Both the position numbers and the translations under genes were made by a program. From assembly GCA_032207245.1 (NCBI GenBank), contig CM063510.1:43304556-43368555 (forward strand): DNA of 64,000 bases, written 5' to 3'. The notes beneath the pieces were generated by a model. It did no database searches. It saw nothing but the letters and a program-made list of their open reading frames with translations, and was not told where the DNA came from. Shown one piece after another: positions 1 through 12,420 of this stretch (positions are counted from its first letter, which is position 1; every line of letters begins with the position of its first letter). The stretch is from Pardosa pseudoannulata. Lineage: Eukaryota > Arthropoda > Arachnida > Araneae > Lycosidae.

Positions 1-891
1 AAAAAACTTAAGAACCCTATAAGAAATCCTTACATTATTTATTATAATAAGGAATCGTATACTAAATCCCTTGTTTTTTTAACGCTTACAGGTTGACGTT
101 TTAGGTAATTGGTGAAAAATACTTCATCAAAGCAACCTAAACAAGTGCAAAATGGTGAAAAAAGAAGCATGCAATATATTTGGAAAATAAGTGTTAAAAT
201 TAACAATGAGGTTGTATTTTACTAAGAATTGAAAAAAGAGAAAATATTAAAAATTAATCAAAGTAAAATCTTTATTTTATTTTGTAGTTCTGTTCTGAAG
301 ATATAAATTTTTTAAATTGATAGTTTTACTGTTTTACCTAAATGACATACATAAATGATAGTACTTCGAAACATATTTTAAGGCTTTATAGGCAATCTCA
401 AAAATTTAGAATCGATTTAGAAGTAAAGGTTTTAGAGATTAAGTTAATTAATCTTTTCTGGAAACATTTTGTGTAGAAGGATACAAGAAGGATACAAGTA
501 TATTTGAATAGAAATTTTAATATAAGGATAATACATAATCTTGAAAGTAACAATTATTCTATCTTCTAATAAGTAGGAAGATGCTGTTTAATTTACGGAT
601 CTATTTCCCTCTTATTATGCAAAATCGAATCATGCTATTTATCGTTCCATCGACGAAATATGAAAGTCATCTCATAGGATAGAATGTTTCTTTTGTTCTT
701 GCATGTCGAACGAGATATGGAATATTTATTATCCCAGAATCTCAATGGTTAATAAATACTATTTCAATTGATTCTACAATTCTTATTTTCTTTTACTTTT
801 TTCGCTAGTTCACGAGTATCAAATGGATCATATGAATTTATTGAACGAATATAATGTATGCATTAATATTATGATATAAACATCACATAAT
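1..891. other. AT-rich spacer, no recognised feature
   Basis: I see no open frame, RNA gene or repeat boundary here. It is ordinary AT-rich sequence with short homopolymer runs. Confidence 0.6.
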
Positions 892-977
892 TTACATAAA
901 CTTTGATGGAGAATTTGTCAAAATCTTCTATGTAAATATAGAAGTTTTTCACAGATTCTTCATCAAAGTTTATGTAA
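892..977. repeat. Imperfect hairpin with 40-bp arms
   Basis: The left arm (892-931, beginning TTACATAAACTTTGATG) is the reverse complement of the right arm (938-977, ending CATCAAAGTTTATGTAA) with 4 mismatches in 40, separated by a 6-base loop. The sequence shows this fold directly. It could be a very small foldback MITE or a microRNA-like precursor; nothing in the sequence decides between them. Both arms start and end in AT-rich spacer without an obvious target duplication. Confidence 0.8.
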
Positions 978-1497
978 GGATACATAATATAATAAAGCTT
1001 CGTTTTAGATACATTTAAAACTTAAAACAGGACACTATATTACGTCATTAATGCGAATGCATTCACATTTCTGAACTAATAATAGAACCAATAAGAAGCT
1101 TAATCTTAATTCTGATTTCGTAACAAACTCTAGACTTAAATTATTTTAATTGAAAAATAAGGTTTGGCTTAGAAATTTAGAGACAAATTGCTGTAATTAG
1201 GAATTAATCTAAATGCACAACCTTAAGTGGTTCAGACATCCTAAAGGAAATGGGCTTACGTGGAAATTATGTCCGTTTTCACATACCATAAATGTTTAAA
1301 TACTTTATAAACTATGAAAAACTATGCTTGTGAGATTCTGGAGACTTGTTTCATTTATCATAAAATTACGAAGTTATTCCTCTTAATTGATTACAGTAAA
1401 AATTGAGAACAATTAATAAGAGAGAAACAGTAATTAAGTTGTATCCCTTTAAGTAAAATTTAAAAATTATACTCAATGAATAACTCTAAATATATAT
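978..1497. other. AT-rich spacer, no recognised feature
   Basis: No coding, RNA or repeat signal was seen in this stretch. Confidence 0.55.
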
Positions 1498-2033
1498 TGT
1501 TACAAACTTTAAATATGCGTATTTTGGCTAGCTAGTAACGTTTTTGGAAACTCTATATTTGGTGCCAAATTTGATTATATTTTTAGCGACCGTTATGGCT
1601 ACACATTTGGCTTAACCGGAAATTATCGCAACCTTCCAACTCCGGTACTTTCTCGAAATTTCTGCAAGTTTATAAATAGAAGCTCATATTATGATATCAG
1701 TCCGTCTCCACCTTGATTTCTAGTTGACTGTGACTAAGTGACCAAGTGCCAAGTGTGACAACTGTGACAATGTGACCAAGTGCGGTTGACTTGAATGACA
1801 TCGATTCTAGCTAGCGGACTTGCATTTTGCCTCGTCGTGAGTGTTTTTACTCCTAGCTGTGTAGCAGTGTTTTTACTGTGCTCTTTGCATTGGATTGTTC
1901 TGGAATGTTCTAACAGTTCTTGAATTGAGATATTTTGAACTGTGAACTTTTTATTGTTCTGTTAATAAATTCATGTTTGCGTTTTTTCGTGTAGTCCATT
2001 CAAATCCTGAACCCTCAAGTGAAGTTCGTAACA
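1498..2033 (+). mobile_element. LTR (probably solo) of an LTR retrotransposon
   Basis: The segment starts TGTTACAAACTT and ends AAGTTCGTAACA, an 11/12 terminal inverted repeat with the TG...CA ends typical of LTRs. Inside are a TATA box (TATAAATA, 1671-1678), an arthropod-type initiator TCAGTC about 26 bases downstream (1697-1702), and a poly(A) signal AATAAA (1964-1969) near the 3' end. This order (U3 promoter, R, U5) indicates plus orientation. The leader after the initiator contains several short imperfect repeats of the form GTGACNAAGTG (about 1728-1790). I see no matching internal region and no clear target duplication, so it is either an old solo LTR or one end of a decayed element. The family is not identified. 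Confidence 0.7.
1671..1702 (+). promoter_or_regulatory. TATA box plus initiator of the LTR
   Basis: TATAAATA at 1671-1678 is followed by TCAGTC at 1697-1702, matching the spacing of arthropod core promoters. It lies inside the LTR and would have driven the retroelement, not a host gene. Confidence 0.6.
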
Positions 2034-2337
2034 AACTGATATCATTCAAATGATTAAATAGATTGGTATTTAATGGCTTATTGATTATTATTTAATTCTA
2101 CTTTTTATAATTTATATGGGTTTTCATACTTTTTATATCACATATATCCGAGTATTATGAATTAATTCTACAGAATGGAGATTTGAGATCATTGCAATTT
2201 AACATATAATTTAATACTCGTACTTGTATTCTAAATTAATTTATCAATCTTACAGTTAAATTCTTGTAAAATTTTTAATTGTATTACATTGATTACTATC
2301 CAGTGAATTAAGATGGATTATTTCCCAATTTTTTAAG
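2034..2337. other. AT-rich spacer
   Basis: This stretch lies between the first LTR and the next LTR-like repeat. I see nothing in it. Confidence 0.55.
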
Positions 2338-3130
2338 TGTACCGAAGTACTTTTAAACGATGATTAGCATGTGCATGCACAGCTGTGAAGAAATTTCCAA
2401 GAAGAATTTAGGATTTCCATTGTTGACCGAGTTTTAGTGACCCCTATGAAGGAGTTATAGATCATGGAATGGCACAAACGTAACGGTCAATCTCGCACAG
2501 AGATGTAACCGTGAGTTATGGGGGCAGGGGCTAAAATGCCAGATTTCACAAAAGGGGCTATTTTAATGAGCCCACCAGCACTCCAGAAGGGGGTGCAGAT
2601 GTGGGAAAATTTCACCAACAAGTGATTGGCAAAGAAGAAAAAAGGGCGTTAAAACCGAGGTGATGAGTTGGAAAAAGAGAGTGAAGAAAAGGAGTCGAAG
2701 TCGGGAATGAAGAGTTGCTGGACATCCAGAGAGCCCGGACCAGCAATCGAATCCCGAAACCCGAATTTCACAGTACCGACGCCCTTTTACGCCCTTTACA
2801 TCCTGATGAAATCCTGAGCCTGCTAACCTGCAATTTCCGGAGGTAAATATATTTAATATATTTATGACGGTTATTTAGGCCTCAGTTAGTAATTCAATAT
2901 TTTGATTAAAGAATAACGTATAACGAAAGAGAACTGTAATGATTATTGTGTACTGATGAATATAAAATCTAAATAATTGCTGGTTATGTTATATGGTGAT
3001 CAAGTAGTATATCAATTTGTAAATAGTGTACAGAATAGATGTCTTAATCTAAATATAAGGTATCATATTTTTAATGTGTTTCCCCTTTGTAAACGAACAC
3101 TGGTGTTAGTGTTGTAAGTACATTACAACA
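2338..3130 (+). mobile_element. LTR-like dispersed repeat, copy 1
   Basis: This ~790-bp block matches 5780-6563 along its whole length in the same orientation. It starts TGTACCGAAGTAC and ends GTAAGTACATTACA, and is richer in GC than its surroundings (for example 2520-2830). TG...CA termini and length suit a solo LTR. Orientation is inferred from the sister copy, which carries AATAAA near this end. I could not find a convincing target duplication, so the exact right end is uncertain by a few bases. No protein is supported. Confidence 0.6.
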
Positions 3131-4315
3131 ATAAGAGTATAACTAGGCCTTGAGTTTAACAAATTTGTATATTACTTTATAGAGTGTTTTAAAATCGTGT
3201 GGTTTATCGACACAAATACACTCTCAGTATTCACAAAGAGCCCTATAAAAGGCATGAGATCTCTTAAGAAACTTTATATGAGTCTATATTTAACGCTAAA
3301 TTCATATTTAGTTTCCGATCCCATCTAATTTTCTTTATTCTTTAGTCTTTTAAGATGTTTCATTTGGGTTACATTTGCTTGTAGTAAGTACGTTTTCAGT
3401 GCAAATTGCATTCAGTATGCTGTCAGATGGACTACTAGTTAATAATGTAAAACAATGGACTACTAGTTAATAATGCAAAGTACAACTATGTCTGTGTATC
3501 GGTGTATTTGTGAATGGTAGTCTTTGTTTATACAAAGGGACAATACTTTCACTCTCTCTTTCGATAGCTCATGCGTAGTCTTCTATACATTTATTCAACT
3601 ACAATCACTGTAATAGCACTTTAATTTAGACGGCCCTTATCTTAGAATCGTAAAATTTTCATCTAGAAACACTAAGTTCAAGACGCAGGAATCGTAGCAG
3701 AAGGGATAAATATTAGTATGTTTTGCTTTTACAAAAGCTTGATGAATGTTTGTCCAAACTGATTTCGCACATCTAGATGAAACAGTTATTCTTTATAATT
3801 CATTTTGCATCTATTAACGCTCAATTCCTTTCCTCGTATAGCAGTACTTTAATAGCAGAACATTAAAGATGTTGGAACATAGTGCAATACTAACACAGAG
3901 AAAAATATTAAGCTCATAAATGGTTGGAAAACTTATATTAATAAGAATATGAAGTTTGAATGATAGAGATCCTTAAAATCAATTACGGATAACCAGTAAT
4001 GAGCTGCTATATAGTTAAGCTCTAACTAACCGCTGACATTATAGAAATAACTCAGTATGCTTAACCGCATATAGTTAAAATGAGCCTAATTGTATTAGAG
4101 AAATATTAGGATTGTTGATTCTTTCACTTCTTCAGAATTTCTTAAATGTTTGTTTTATACCAGTCAACTTCATTTATTCCTTATTTGCTCTATTTCAAAA
4201 TTTTATCGTTGTTTAACTGACATAGCTCTATCATTTTATATCATTTCGTAGGAGTATAGGGTAGTTCAAGATCATTGAGCACATTTTATAATTGATATAA
4301 AGAAGAACAAAAATT
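3131..4315. other. AT-rich spacer with a 28-bp tandem duplication
   Basis: A 28-bp unit containing GGACTACTAGTTAATAATG is repeated twice at about 3427-3480. The rest shows no coding or repeat feature. Confidence 0.6.
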
Positions 4316-5263
4316 AGTACCGTAATTTCGCACGTATAGTTCGTGGGAGCGATTTTATATAAAAAAAATTTCATAAATCATCAGATAGTCCGTCCCACTA
4401 GATAATCCGCGGACTATACGCTCAAAATATGTATTTTAGTATGACAGTATTAAATCATTTTAAGAATAAAAACCAACCTAAGTACAGTAGAGTGCCGAAA
4501 AGTCTGGATTAAACTTAATTCCAACTTTAAAATTTGAAATCATTTCTTCTGCTATAGCTTCGGAGACGAATTTTAATGGAAGAAACAGAGCGGCCTGCAT
4601 TTCTCTGTTCGAGAACCCAGCTATGTAAATTGTCTTCTAATGCAAGCCATTGTATTTTTCTATGATGATTGGATCGCTTTCTTCTCATATTATTAATGTT
4701 TCCTTTTCACTTGCGCCAATTTCTTATTGCTTTTTCGCCGACCTTCTGAATTACTTTCCGTAGTAAATGAGCGAAGATGTTTTAAATAAGGAATGACCAA
4801 TATTACCGCAAAACAAAACTTTTAAAACAAAACACCCTGTTACGAGTAGTGAAATAACCTTCGACCCTCAACCTCCGATCTTGAACCCATCTCCTCGATG
4901 TTGTCAGAGCTGTAAATAGTAACTATCGATACGTTCCCGTAATCCATGACACAATTTAAGACTGCGTTACTTGCTACTACTGATTCGTTATGGGTTGCTG
5001 ATTCGTTGGTTTATGGGTTGTACTTTTTTTTCATGGTTTATTACCAATACGATACGATGTTTCCTTGACGCCCTGGAGTTGTGCTTTTGTTTGCATTTGA
5101 TCATTAGCCGTTCGCGTGACATGCTTTCCCCCCCCCTTTCCAATTTTGATGATTTGTGTGATGAACCATCAGATAGTCCGCACCGGCAGATAGTCCGCGG
5201 CTGAAGAAATTTGCTTTTTAAATACAGATAGTCCGCGGACTATACGTGCGAAATTAAGGTACT
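4316..5263. mobile_element. pogo/Tigger-like non-autonomous DNA transposon
   Basis: The left end (AGTACCGTAATTTCGCACG then TATAGT, from about 4316) and right end (ACTATACG then TGCGAAATTAAGGTACT, to about 5263) form ~25-bp terminal inverted repeats. Subterminally a motif AGATAGTCCGC recurs: near 4384 and 4401 on the left (the second as AGATAATCCGC), and near 5170, 5187 and 5226 on the right. The AGTACC...ACGTATAGTCCGC style of end is, from memory, like pogo/Tigger members of the Tc1-mariner superfamily; this is inference. A TA target is plausible but one side is altered (TT versus TA). The interior is AT-rich. A 77-codon frame at 4971-5204 ends in an acidic stretch (FDDLCDEPSDSP) and could be a transposase tail, but this is weak. 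Confidence 0.6.
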
Positions 5264-5779
5264 TACATGTTAATTGATTTTTGAAAAATCAATTTAAAAG
5301 TTTCACACAAAAAAGTATTTGAAACTGTTACATACAGAACGTCACTTTCTCCGATAAGGCAAATTTCCAGTTCATTCTGGATACTATAATGTTGGATCTC
5401 GTAAACTGAATAACCTCATGCAGTAAACGAATTCCCACAGTAGCCCGAAAAAGAGATTGTTTGGTGCATATTTGCTGCAGAATAAATCTCCGGGCTATAT
5501 TTCTTTATCAAACACATATTTACAAGCCTTACATATTTGGACATACTTGAGTGTCCTGCTTTTTCTCATTTTGAACGCCATCAGGCTAGAGTTACCTTTC
5601 AATAGGACGGCGCTCTACAGCACTGCGGTTCCATGGTTAAGAAGCTGGACAAAACATTTTCTTATCGTGTAGACCAATAGCATGGCCTTGAAGTTACCTA
5701 GACTTTACACCCCTTAAATTCTTCAAATCGGGTTTTATTAAAGACTAAAAGTAAACAATTTCAATTTCGGATATCTATT
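5264..5779. other. Spacer, no recognised feature
   Basis: A 71-codon open frame (5457-5672) occurs here, but I do not recognise it and composition does not single it out as coding. Confidence 0.5.
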
Positions 5780-6563
5780 TGTACCGAGGTACTTTCCCAC
5801 GACGGTCAGCACGTGCATACACAGCAGTGAAAGAAATTTCCAAGAAGAATTTAGATGCAGCTGTTGACTTCAAGTTTTAGGGACGCCTGAGGAGGAGATA
5901 TAGATCACGGACTGGCACAAGCGTAACGGTCAAGATCTCACAGTGATATAACAGCGAGTTATGGGGGCAGGGGCTACAAAAAGGGGTTTATTTTAATGAG
6001 TCCGCTCCCACGCGCGAAGGGGGTGCAGATGCGGGAAAATTCCACTAACAATCGATTGGCAAAGAAAAAAAAGGGGGCTTTAAAACAGAGGTGATGAGTT
6101 GAGAAAGAGTCTAGGTCGGGATTGAAGAGTTGCGGGACATCCAGAGAGCCCGGACCAGCAATCGAGTCCCGAACCCGCATGCCAGTATAGACGTAAAGCA
6201 AAATAACGGCTTCTACGCCAGCACCGACGCCTTTTACGCCCGAAGTACAGCATCGTCGTACATCCTAATGAAAGCCGCAGACTTCTCTCCTGTAATGTCT
6301 TTAGGTAAACAGATTTAACATATTTATGACGGTTATTTAGGCCTAAGTTAGTAATTCAGTATTTTGGTTATGAATAACGCACAAGATAATTATTGTGCAT
6401 TGATGAATATACAATCCAAATAATTGCTGGTTATGTTACATGGAAATTAAGTAATGTAGCAATTTGTAAATAGTGTACAGAATAAATGTTATAAAGTATT
6501 ATATTTTTACTGTGTTTCCCCTTTGTAAACGAACACTGTTAGTGTTGAAAGTACATTACAATA
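5780..6563 (+). mobile_element. LTR-like dispersed repeat, copy 2
   Basis: This is the second copy of the repeat at 2338-3130, same orientation, starting TGTACCGAGGTAC and ending GAAAGTACATTACA. A poly(A) signal AATAAA is present near 6482. The two copies differ by many substitutions and small gaps, so they are old relative to each other. Short open frames on both strands within it (5974-6318) are by-products of its higher GC content. See the findings for why I doubt the two copies are the LTRs of one element. Confidence 0.6.
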
Positions 6564-6618
6564 CTATGATTTAAAATCTTCGAATCATTAACATATTTTC
6601 TGTAATACCAAATTAAGT

Positions 6619-6653
<35 letters not shown>

Positions 6654-8475
6654 AGCATATTTTGATTACCCCAAATTAAGCTTATGTAACAATCACCTTT
6701 TCCATTTATGCACCTTTCCAAGTTTCTAGTTCTGTTAACCATCGAAACTGTCGAATCAAGAGAAGTTAGTCTTTTCATACACTTCAAGAAAAAGCACTCA
6801 GTAGCCCAAAGGAAATACTTGATATCGCATTGGCTGATCTAACAAATCTCTAAAAACATTTTCTAAACGTTGGATTCTGTATGAGAGGCAGATACCGTAG
6901 CTACCAATATCGCCCGACAAGACATCCTTTCACTTTTCCATTTGGGAGTATGTTATGATAGAACATCATTCTGGATATCGACGAGCTACAAAAATGAATG
7001 ACTAAAGCTATTAGAGGAATACCTGCAGTTCAGTATATATATGCTCAGTGTAAAATTACCAGTAGTGTTTAGTTGTTGGGGTTGCTATTTTGTTCAATAG
7101 ATGACATCACCACACTTTTCAATTCCATTGTTTTGGATTTGGCTGTAAAAATTTCGGTTAAGATTGAAGTGATTTGTTAAGTGGTAGACGCATTAAGGTG
7201 TCATTTATTAATTCTATTTTTTTTGTGTTTGTGTGAAATACTCTTCGGCTTATGTTGGCTGGAGACAAAAATTATTTGTAACTGTTGTGTGTTCGTCATT
7301 AAAAAAGCCATTAAAAAGGATTCATTGAAATTATTGATGAAACAAGCAAGAGTTTAATTTATGGTTTTGAAATCTACACCTGCTGAAATGCCCTTTAAAC
7401 ACTCGAAACTCGTGAAATTGAATTTCGACTGGATATATTTTCTTGCCTCTAATAATTCTCATAAGTCATTTAAATGTTTAAAAAAAATTTTGTAAAACTT
7501 TTTTAAATTGTCTATCTAAGTTTATTTATTTTTTCTTTTTTTAAAACATGAAATATATTTCATAATTGATACCACCTTGTATTATTTCTAAGGTAACTGT
7601 GTATTTCAGAGTCATACCATTCCAGAGCCTTATTAATCTCACTGATTTATAGCAAAACATCCTCAGTGGCATTTTGTTGCAGTGGCTATAATACCTATTT
7701 ATCATATTAAAGTATTTTAAACTATTTTCGTAAAATGTGAGTCTAATTAAAAGTAAGTTCTAAAAAAATGTTTTAGTGTCAAATTAAAACACTTATAAAC
7801 AGAAAAATAAATAATAGCATGAAATATCATAAATTATAAAAGAGAATCCGGCTTTGTTGAAATGCATGCATTTTAATTCTACAGCGCGAAAAATTTGTCT
7901 AAAAGTGCATTGCTTTATCTAATTTAATAGTGAAATATAATTAAAAATGAAAAAAGTCCGTTTTAATATATATTACTTTATTAAAAAATATAATTACTAC
8001 ACTAATAGATAACTCAGTTATTCTTAACAGCTATTTTAAACACTTTTTAAAACAAAAATTTTCGAATTGCATAAGCATTTAAAACACTGCTACAAATGTA
8101 TTTCAAACAGATGCATATATTTGACATATATCGACAACTTGCTTTATGAAACAGGAAATAAAAATTACTTAAAATTAAAATATTTCGAACTTCAAAATTC
8201 TTTCTTTCTCTAAATCATAATAATTTTAAAATGATTTTTCGTTCCAGAATTTTTTTTCTTTCCTAACTGCATGTCGAATGCTTACCAGGATTAAAAAAAA
8301 GAACTAAAATATCGCATAAATTACAACAACAATACTATACGTGAAAAGGATATCCGAGGAAATATTTCAATAGATTTTCTTCTGAAATGAAATAATAAAT
8401 ATTAACATTTAAATTTATTATGATGCTACCCTGGAAATATAAACTCTTTCACTATATATAAATGTATCACTAATA

Positions 8476-8481
<6 letters not shown>
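6564..8481. other. AT-rich spacer with a short TA array
   Basis: (TA)n of about 28 bases lies at 6623-6650. No gene, RNA or transposon end was seen in the remainder. Confidence 0.5.

Positions 8482-8572
<91 letters not shown>
8482..8572. repeat. (TA)n microsatellite, ~91 bp
   Basis: Uninterrupted TA dinucleotides, preceded by a short CA run. Confidence 0.98.
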
Positions 8573-8574
<2 letters not shown>

Positions 8575-11097
8575 CAAATAGAATAATAATAATGAAGAAT
8601 TAATTTTAACTGTAAAATTTCCTGTTGAAGACAGAAGAAAACAAATTACAAAACAAATTACAATAATAAATATGACAAGGTTGTTACGTTAAAGTTAGCC
8701 TTTAAATATTAAATTAATTGCTTTGAACCAAAAAACAGAAGTGGTTGTAGCTCCGAGGGACAGAATGTTAAGCTTTAAATTTTACCACACCTTAGTCTGT
8801 CCAGAAGGACACATTTTAGTTCCTATCGTGAATGAAAATTGCATCGCCGAGTGAAGATTAGGAATTTCTTCTAATAATAGAACTTATTCATTTTATTTTC
8901 AAGCATAACATACACAAATAACTACAGCCTAATCGAATCTCCAGAAAAGCAAATTCCGAAATTACACTTTCGCCTCAGTGAGGCTGTCACATTAAGAGCA
9001 TCCGAAGATCATCTTGCCCCATTAGTTCTTTTCTTCTTCAGCAAATCTTTGATCGAGGGGGTAGCACCCTCTCACTGTTCTTCCATCCTTGAGATTCTTT
9101 AGAGTTCCCATGTAGCCTGGATGCCGAGAAAACATATTTCCTTACTTATTATGATTTTCTTATTTCCTTATTTCTTTTATAAAGGATTTCCTAACTGAAA
9201 ACAATTTCCTTGTTTAATTCTCCCGACTGTTGCCTTAGCTGTCCTCGTAACAAATCCTTATTGTGTGATACATTCAAGTATTAATTCCCAGGAAAAATAT
9301 AACCAGGAGTTGATTTTTCTATCCCCCCATAGGGTAATTGATCCTATAATCTGCATAACACACACGGTCCTCTTCCGTCGACCTTCTAGGGATATCATTT
9401 ACTGTGTGGTCTTGTATTTATGAACACCGGGATTTTAGGAAATCTTAAAGCAGAAAAAATATATTTGATCTTATTTTTCTCAATTTACTTACACCTAAAT
9501 AATTGTTTTGTTTCTAATATCATCTTTAAAATTCGCATGAATGCCTTCTTTGTATACAAACTGTAGATATTTTGAGAGGTTTTAATATTTTTTACATACT
9601 GACATTAAAATTAAATAACAATGATGTACTAGAAAAACTAAATTTTAGTCAATTAAAATAAACATTCAATTAAAAATCATTCATTTGATAAATTATATGA
9701 GTAGCAGATTTCTCTTTAAGATAAAAGGTTTTAAACAGAGAAAAACTGATACAGAGCTAAAAAAAACGTGTACTCAAAATGTGCAGTCTAAAGCAGATTT
9801 TCGGAAAACAAATTCTCCACGCGAAATAAATTTTCCTCAACAGCTCAAAAATTGATACTTAAGGTATTTTGAGTAAAAAAGAATAATATGGAATGAAAAA
9901 TATATTAGTCTGCAAAAATCTCAAGGTAAAACTCTGGTAAAAATCAAATTCTCCAGTTTCTCTCTAGCGACATAAAATAGACCTGTTCTTCTGATAGTTA
10001 AATTCATTTCAGTATTTTATTAATAAACTGAACATTCGTACTCACATCCTTTTGTCTATCATATTATTCTTTTCAATATCTTTATCAGATATATTCGGTT
10101 GCAGTTAGCGCAGTTATCCTCTAACTCTGTGCAACGGCACACAACTGCATCGCGAGATGTTTTAAGTGAGATGAGAAGATATTTGGTAGACAATTAAATA
10201 CATTTAATACTGAATCGTTAGTAGGGAATTTATCTTTTTATTTGCTATTATATAGGGTTTTAAGATAATATTAGAAAAGGAGTACTTCTCTATCATTCTC
10301 AATAGGAATCATTCTTTATATTCACAATATAAGTTTTGCTTTTCTGTCTATGAGTTTCACACTCTTTTGAATTCGGGAAAATTTAAATTTTTATATCTGA
10401 AAGCAAGCACCATATTTTTACTCTGTATTTTAGTTTCAGAAGAAGTTGCATGTCGCTGTTATAAAGAGTACCGAAATAAAACTCATAATTTTCATATTTC
10501 TGAATACATAAAAATTCAGAAAATAGCAGTAAAGGAAAACTAAAACTCTTTTCGATGAAAATATTAAAATTTTAACACTAGAAACGAGAGATGTTTTAAG
10601 CATCTGATATATATAAAATGTAATATACCTTTAGTTTCGCAATCTATCGCACTGTTACCACAGAACAAAATATATTTTCATTTGAAACAAATATCAAAAT
10701 TTAAGATACAATGAAAGAAATACGGCAAATAAAAATTGTTAAACTTAAATAATTCATCAAGTAAATCAAGTCAAGAAATACTAAAACTTATACTATCTTT
10801 AAGCATATTTAAAATACTTGATGAATTAAGCTATCTAAAATGTTTTAAATTATTTCAAATGTAACGAAAGAAAAACCTATCAATTAACCATAATATATAT
10901 AAGCTACAATAAGCCGTAAGGAGTTACAAAATTCTGTTCATGCTCTTTAAATCCAAACAATATGATTATCCTAAATCCTAATTTAAACTGAATTACCCTG
11001 AAATATTTCCTCATAATCAATCCAGCCGTTTCAGGGTGCATATAGAACGTATACACACACAATGTATTCTAAAGATTTATACAGAAAGATGTTCAAT
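8573..11097. other. AT-rich spacer
   Basis: No coding signal. A slightly GC-richer patch at about 8930-9420 has no recognisable ends. A perfect 14-bp inverted repeat TAATTCATCAAGTA pairs 10750-10763 with 10815-10828 and could be a tiny foldback, but it is too short to call an element. Confidence 0.5.
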
Positions 11098-11330
11098 TTA
11101 AACCCTTAAGCGTTAAGCAAGTGATTTTGTAGTACGTGCGGAAGTACTAGAAAATTACGTGTGTGGTAAATTAGATTTAGATCCGAAACTTTTATTACAA
11201 GTACAACTGTTATAGCCATTTAATTAATTGAATTTTATATGGATCTAAATCACCTCATAACATTTGCACATCCGTTTAAAGACATCATCAGCTGTGCAGA
11301 ATATTACGTGCGTCAACTTTAAAGGGTTAA
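11098..11330. mobile_element. Small TTAA-flanked MITE (piggyBac-like)
   Basis: TTAA at 11098-11101 and 11327-11330 flank 225 bp whose ends are related inverted repeats: left ACCCTTAAGCGTTAAGC, right (reverse complement) CCCTTTAAAGTTGACGC. A second, subterminal inverted pair GATTTAGATCC lies inside (near 11172 and 11242). TTAA target duplication plus CCCTT-type ends are the hallmark of piggyBac-type elements. It has no coding content. The terminal repeats are imperfect, so the call is moderate. Confidence 0.5.
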
Positions 11331-12420
11331 GTAAAAATAAATGCACGCTTTGTTTTCATATAAATGATAAATATATACTGATTAAAGGAAAACAGTTGGT
11401 TAAAATATGTTACACTAGAAACATTTCTAATAAGCTTTGTTTTAAGCTCAACTTTTTTTAAAAATTTTGTTTCTTATTTAATATTTCTTTATAATGTACT
11501 TTAGTCTACTAAATGTTTTATATATCATAAAGTTTTATTGTCATTATAAAATGACGTTAAGGGAACAAAGGGCTTTTAAAAATTTATTTGTTTTATTTTC
11601 GACAAATGAGCTGGAAAATTTAATATGCTATTAACAGACTTTTTATGGGACAGTTATTTATAATTTCAAGGTAAACTTTTAATAATTTTTAAATCATTAA
11701 TTATCTTAAAACAAGTATTATTGTATATAGGTTAGAGGCTTATACCTTTGATTTAAGTTTAGCTCCATGTTTTACTAGACATCTTCATTACTGCACTTTA
11801 ATAAAATGGCTTGAATTGATTTATTTCCTCTTTTGACGTATGAAACTATTCAACTCGTGTAATTGTAATAACTCTTCACATTGTCTACTATTGAATTGAA
11901 AATTATAGAATTACAATCGACAGAATAAACGTATCATTCATTCTGCTTCATCATTACGGTTGACATCCCTAGTAACTGAATTTCCATAATATGTATCTCT
12001 AAAATACGGATTAACGTATTATTGCATCGGTTTCTAAACACCGTCAATCACTATTAGAGTCACAATGATCGTTGACCTTCCCCGTTAATTTACATGTGGC
12101 CACGAAATTACGCAGTTTAGCATCTAATCCGTGCTCTAGCAGAGGTTGTGGTTAGAAGTGCTTAAGGTAGAGTTACACCATAGATAAGACTCTCGAATTT
12201 GTCGCTTCGATATCTCTTAAAGGGTGCTCTGCCTATTCGTATTTCAAACAGAGTTCTGGATTAAATTCCAAGCGTTGACAATCTGAGGCCACTCCGATTT
12301 CCTGATCATCCTCTCCCTTCGTTTATTGGTATACTCAGCCTGTTTCCATTGGGTTTAATGATGTGTCAAATATGTGGTTGATTTGCTTGTAATGATGGAT
12401 CTTTAATGTTGAGATGATGG
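11331..12420. other. AT-rich spacer leading into a tandem array
   Basis: About 12060-12400 is less AT-rich but I recognise nothing in it. Sequence at 12326-12400 (around TCAGCCTGTTTCCATTGGG) resembles 15395-15475, so related sequence brackets the following array on both sides. Confidence 0.5.
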
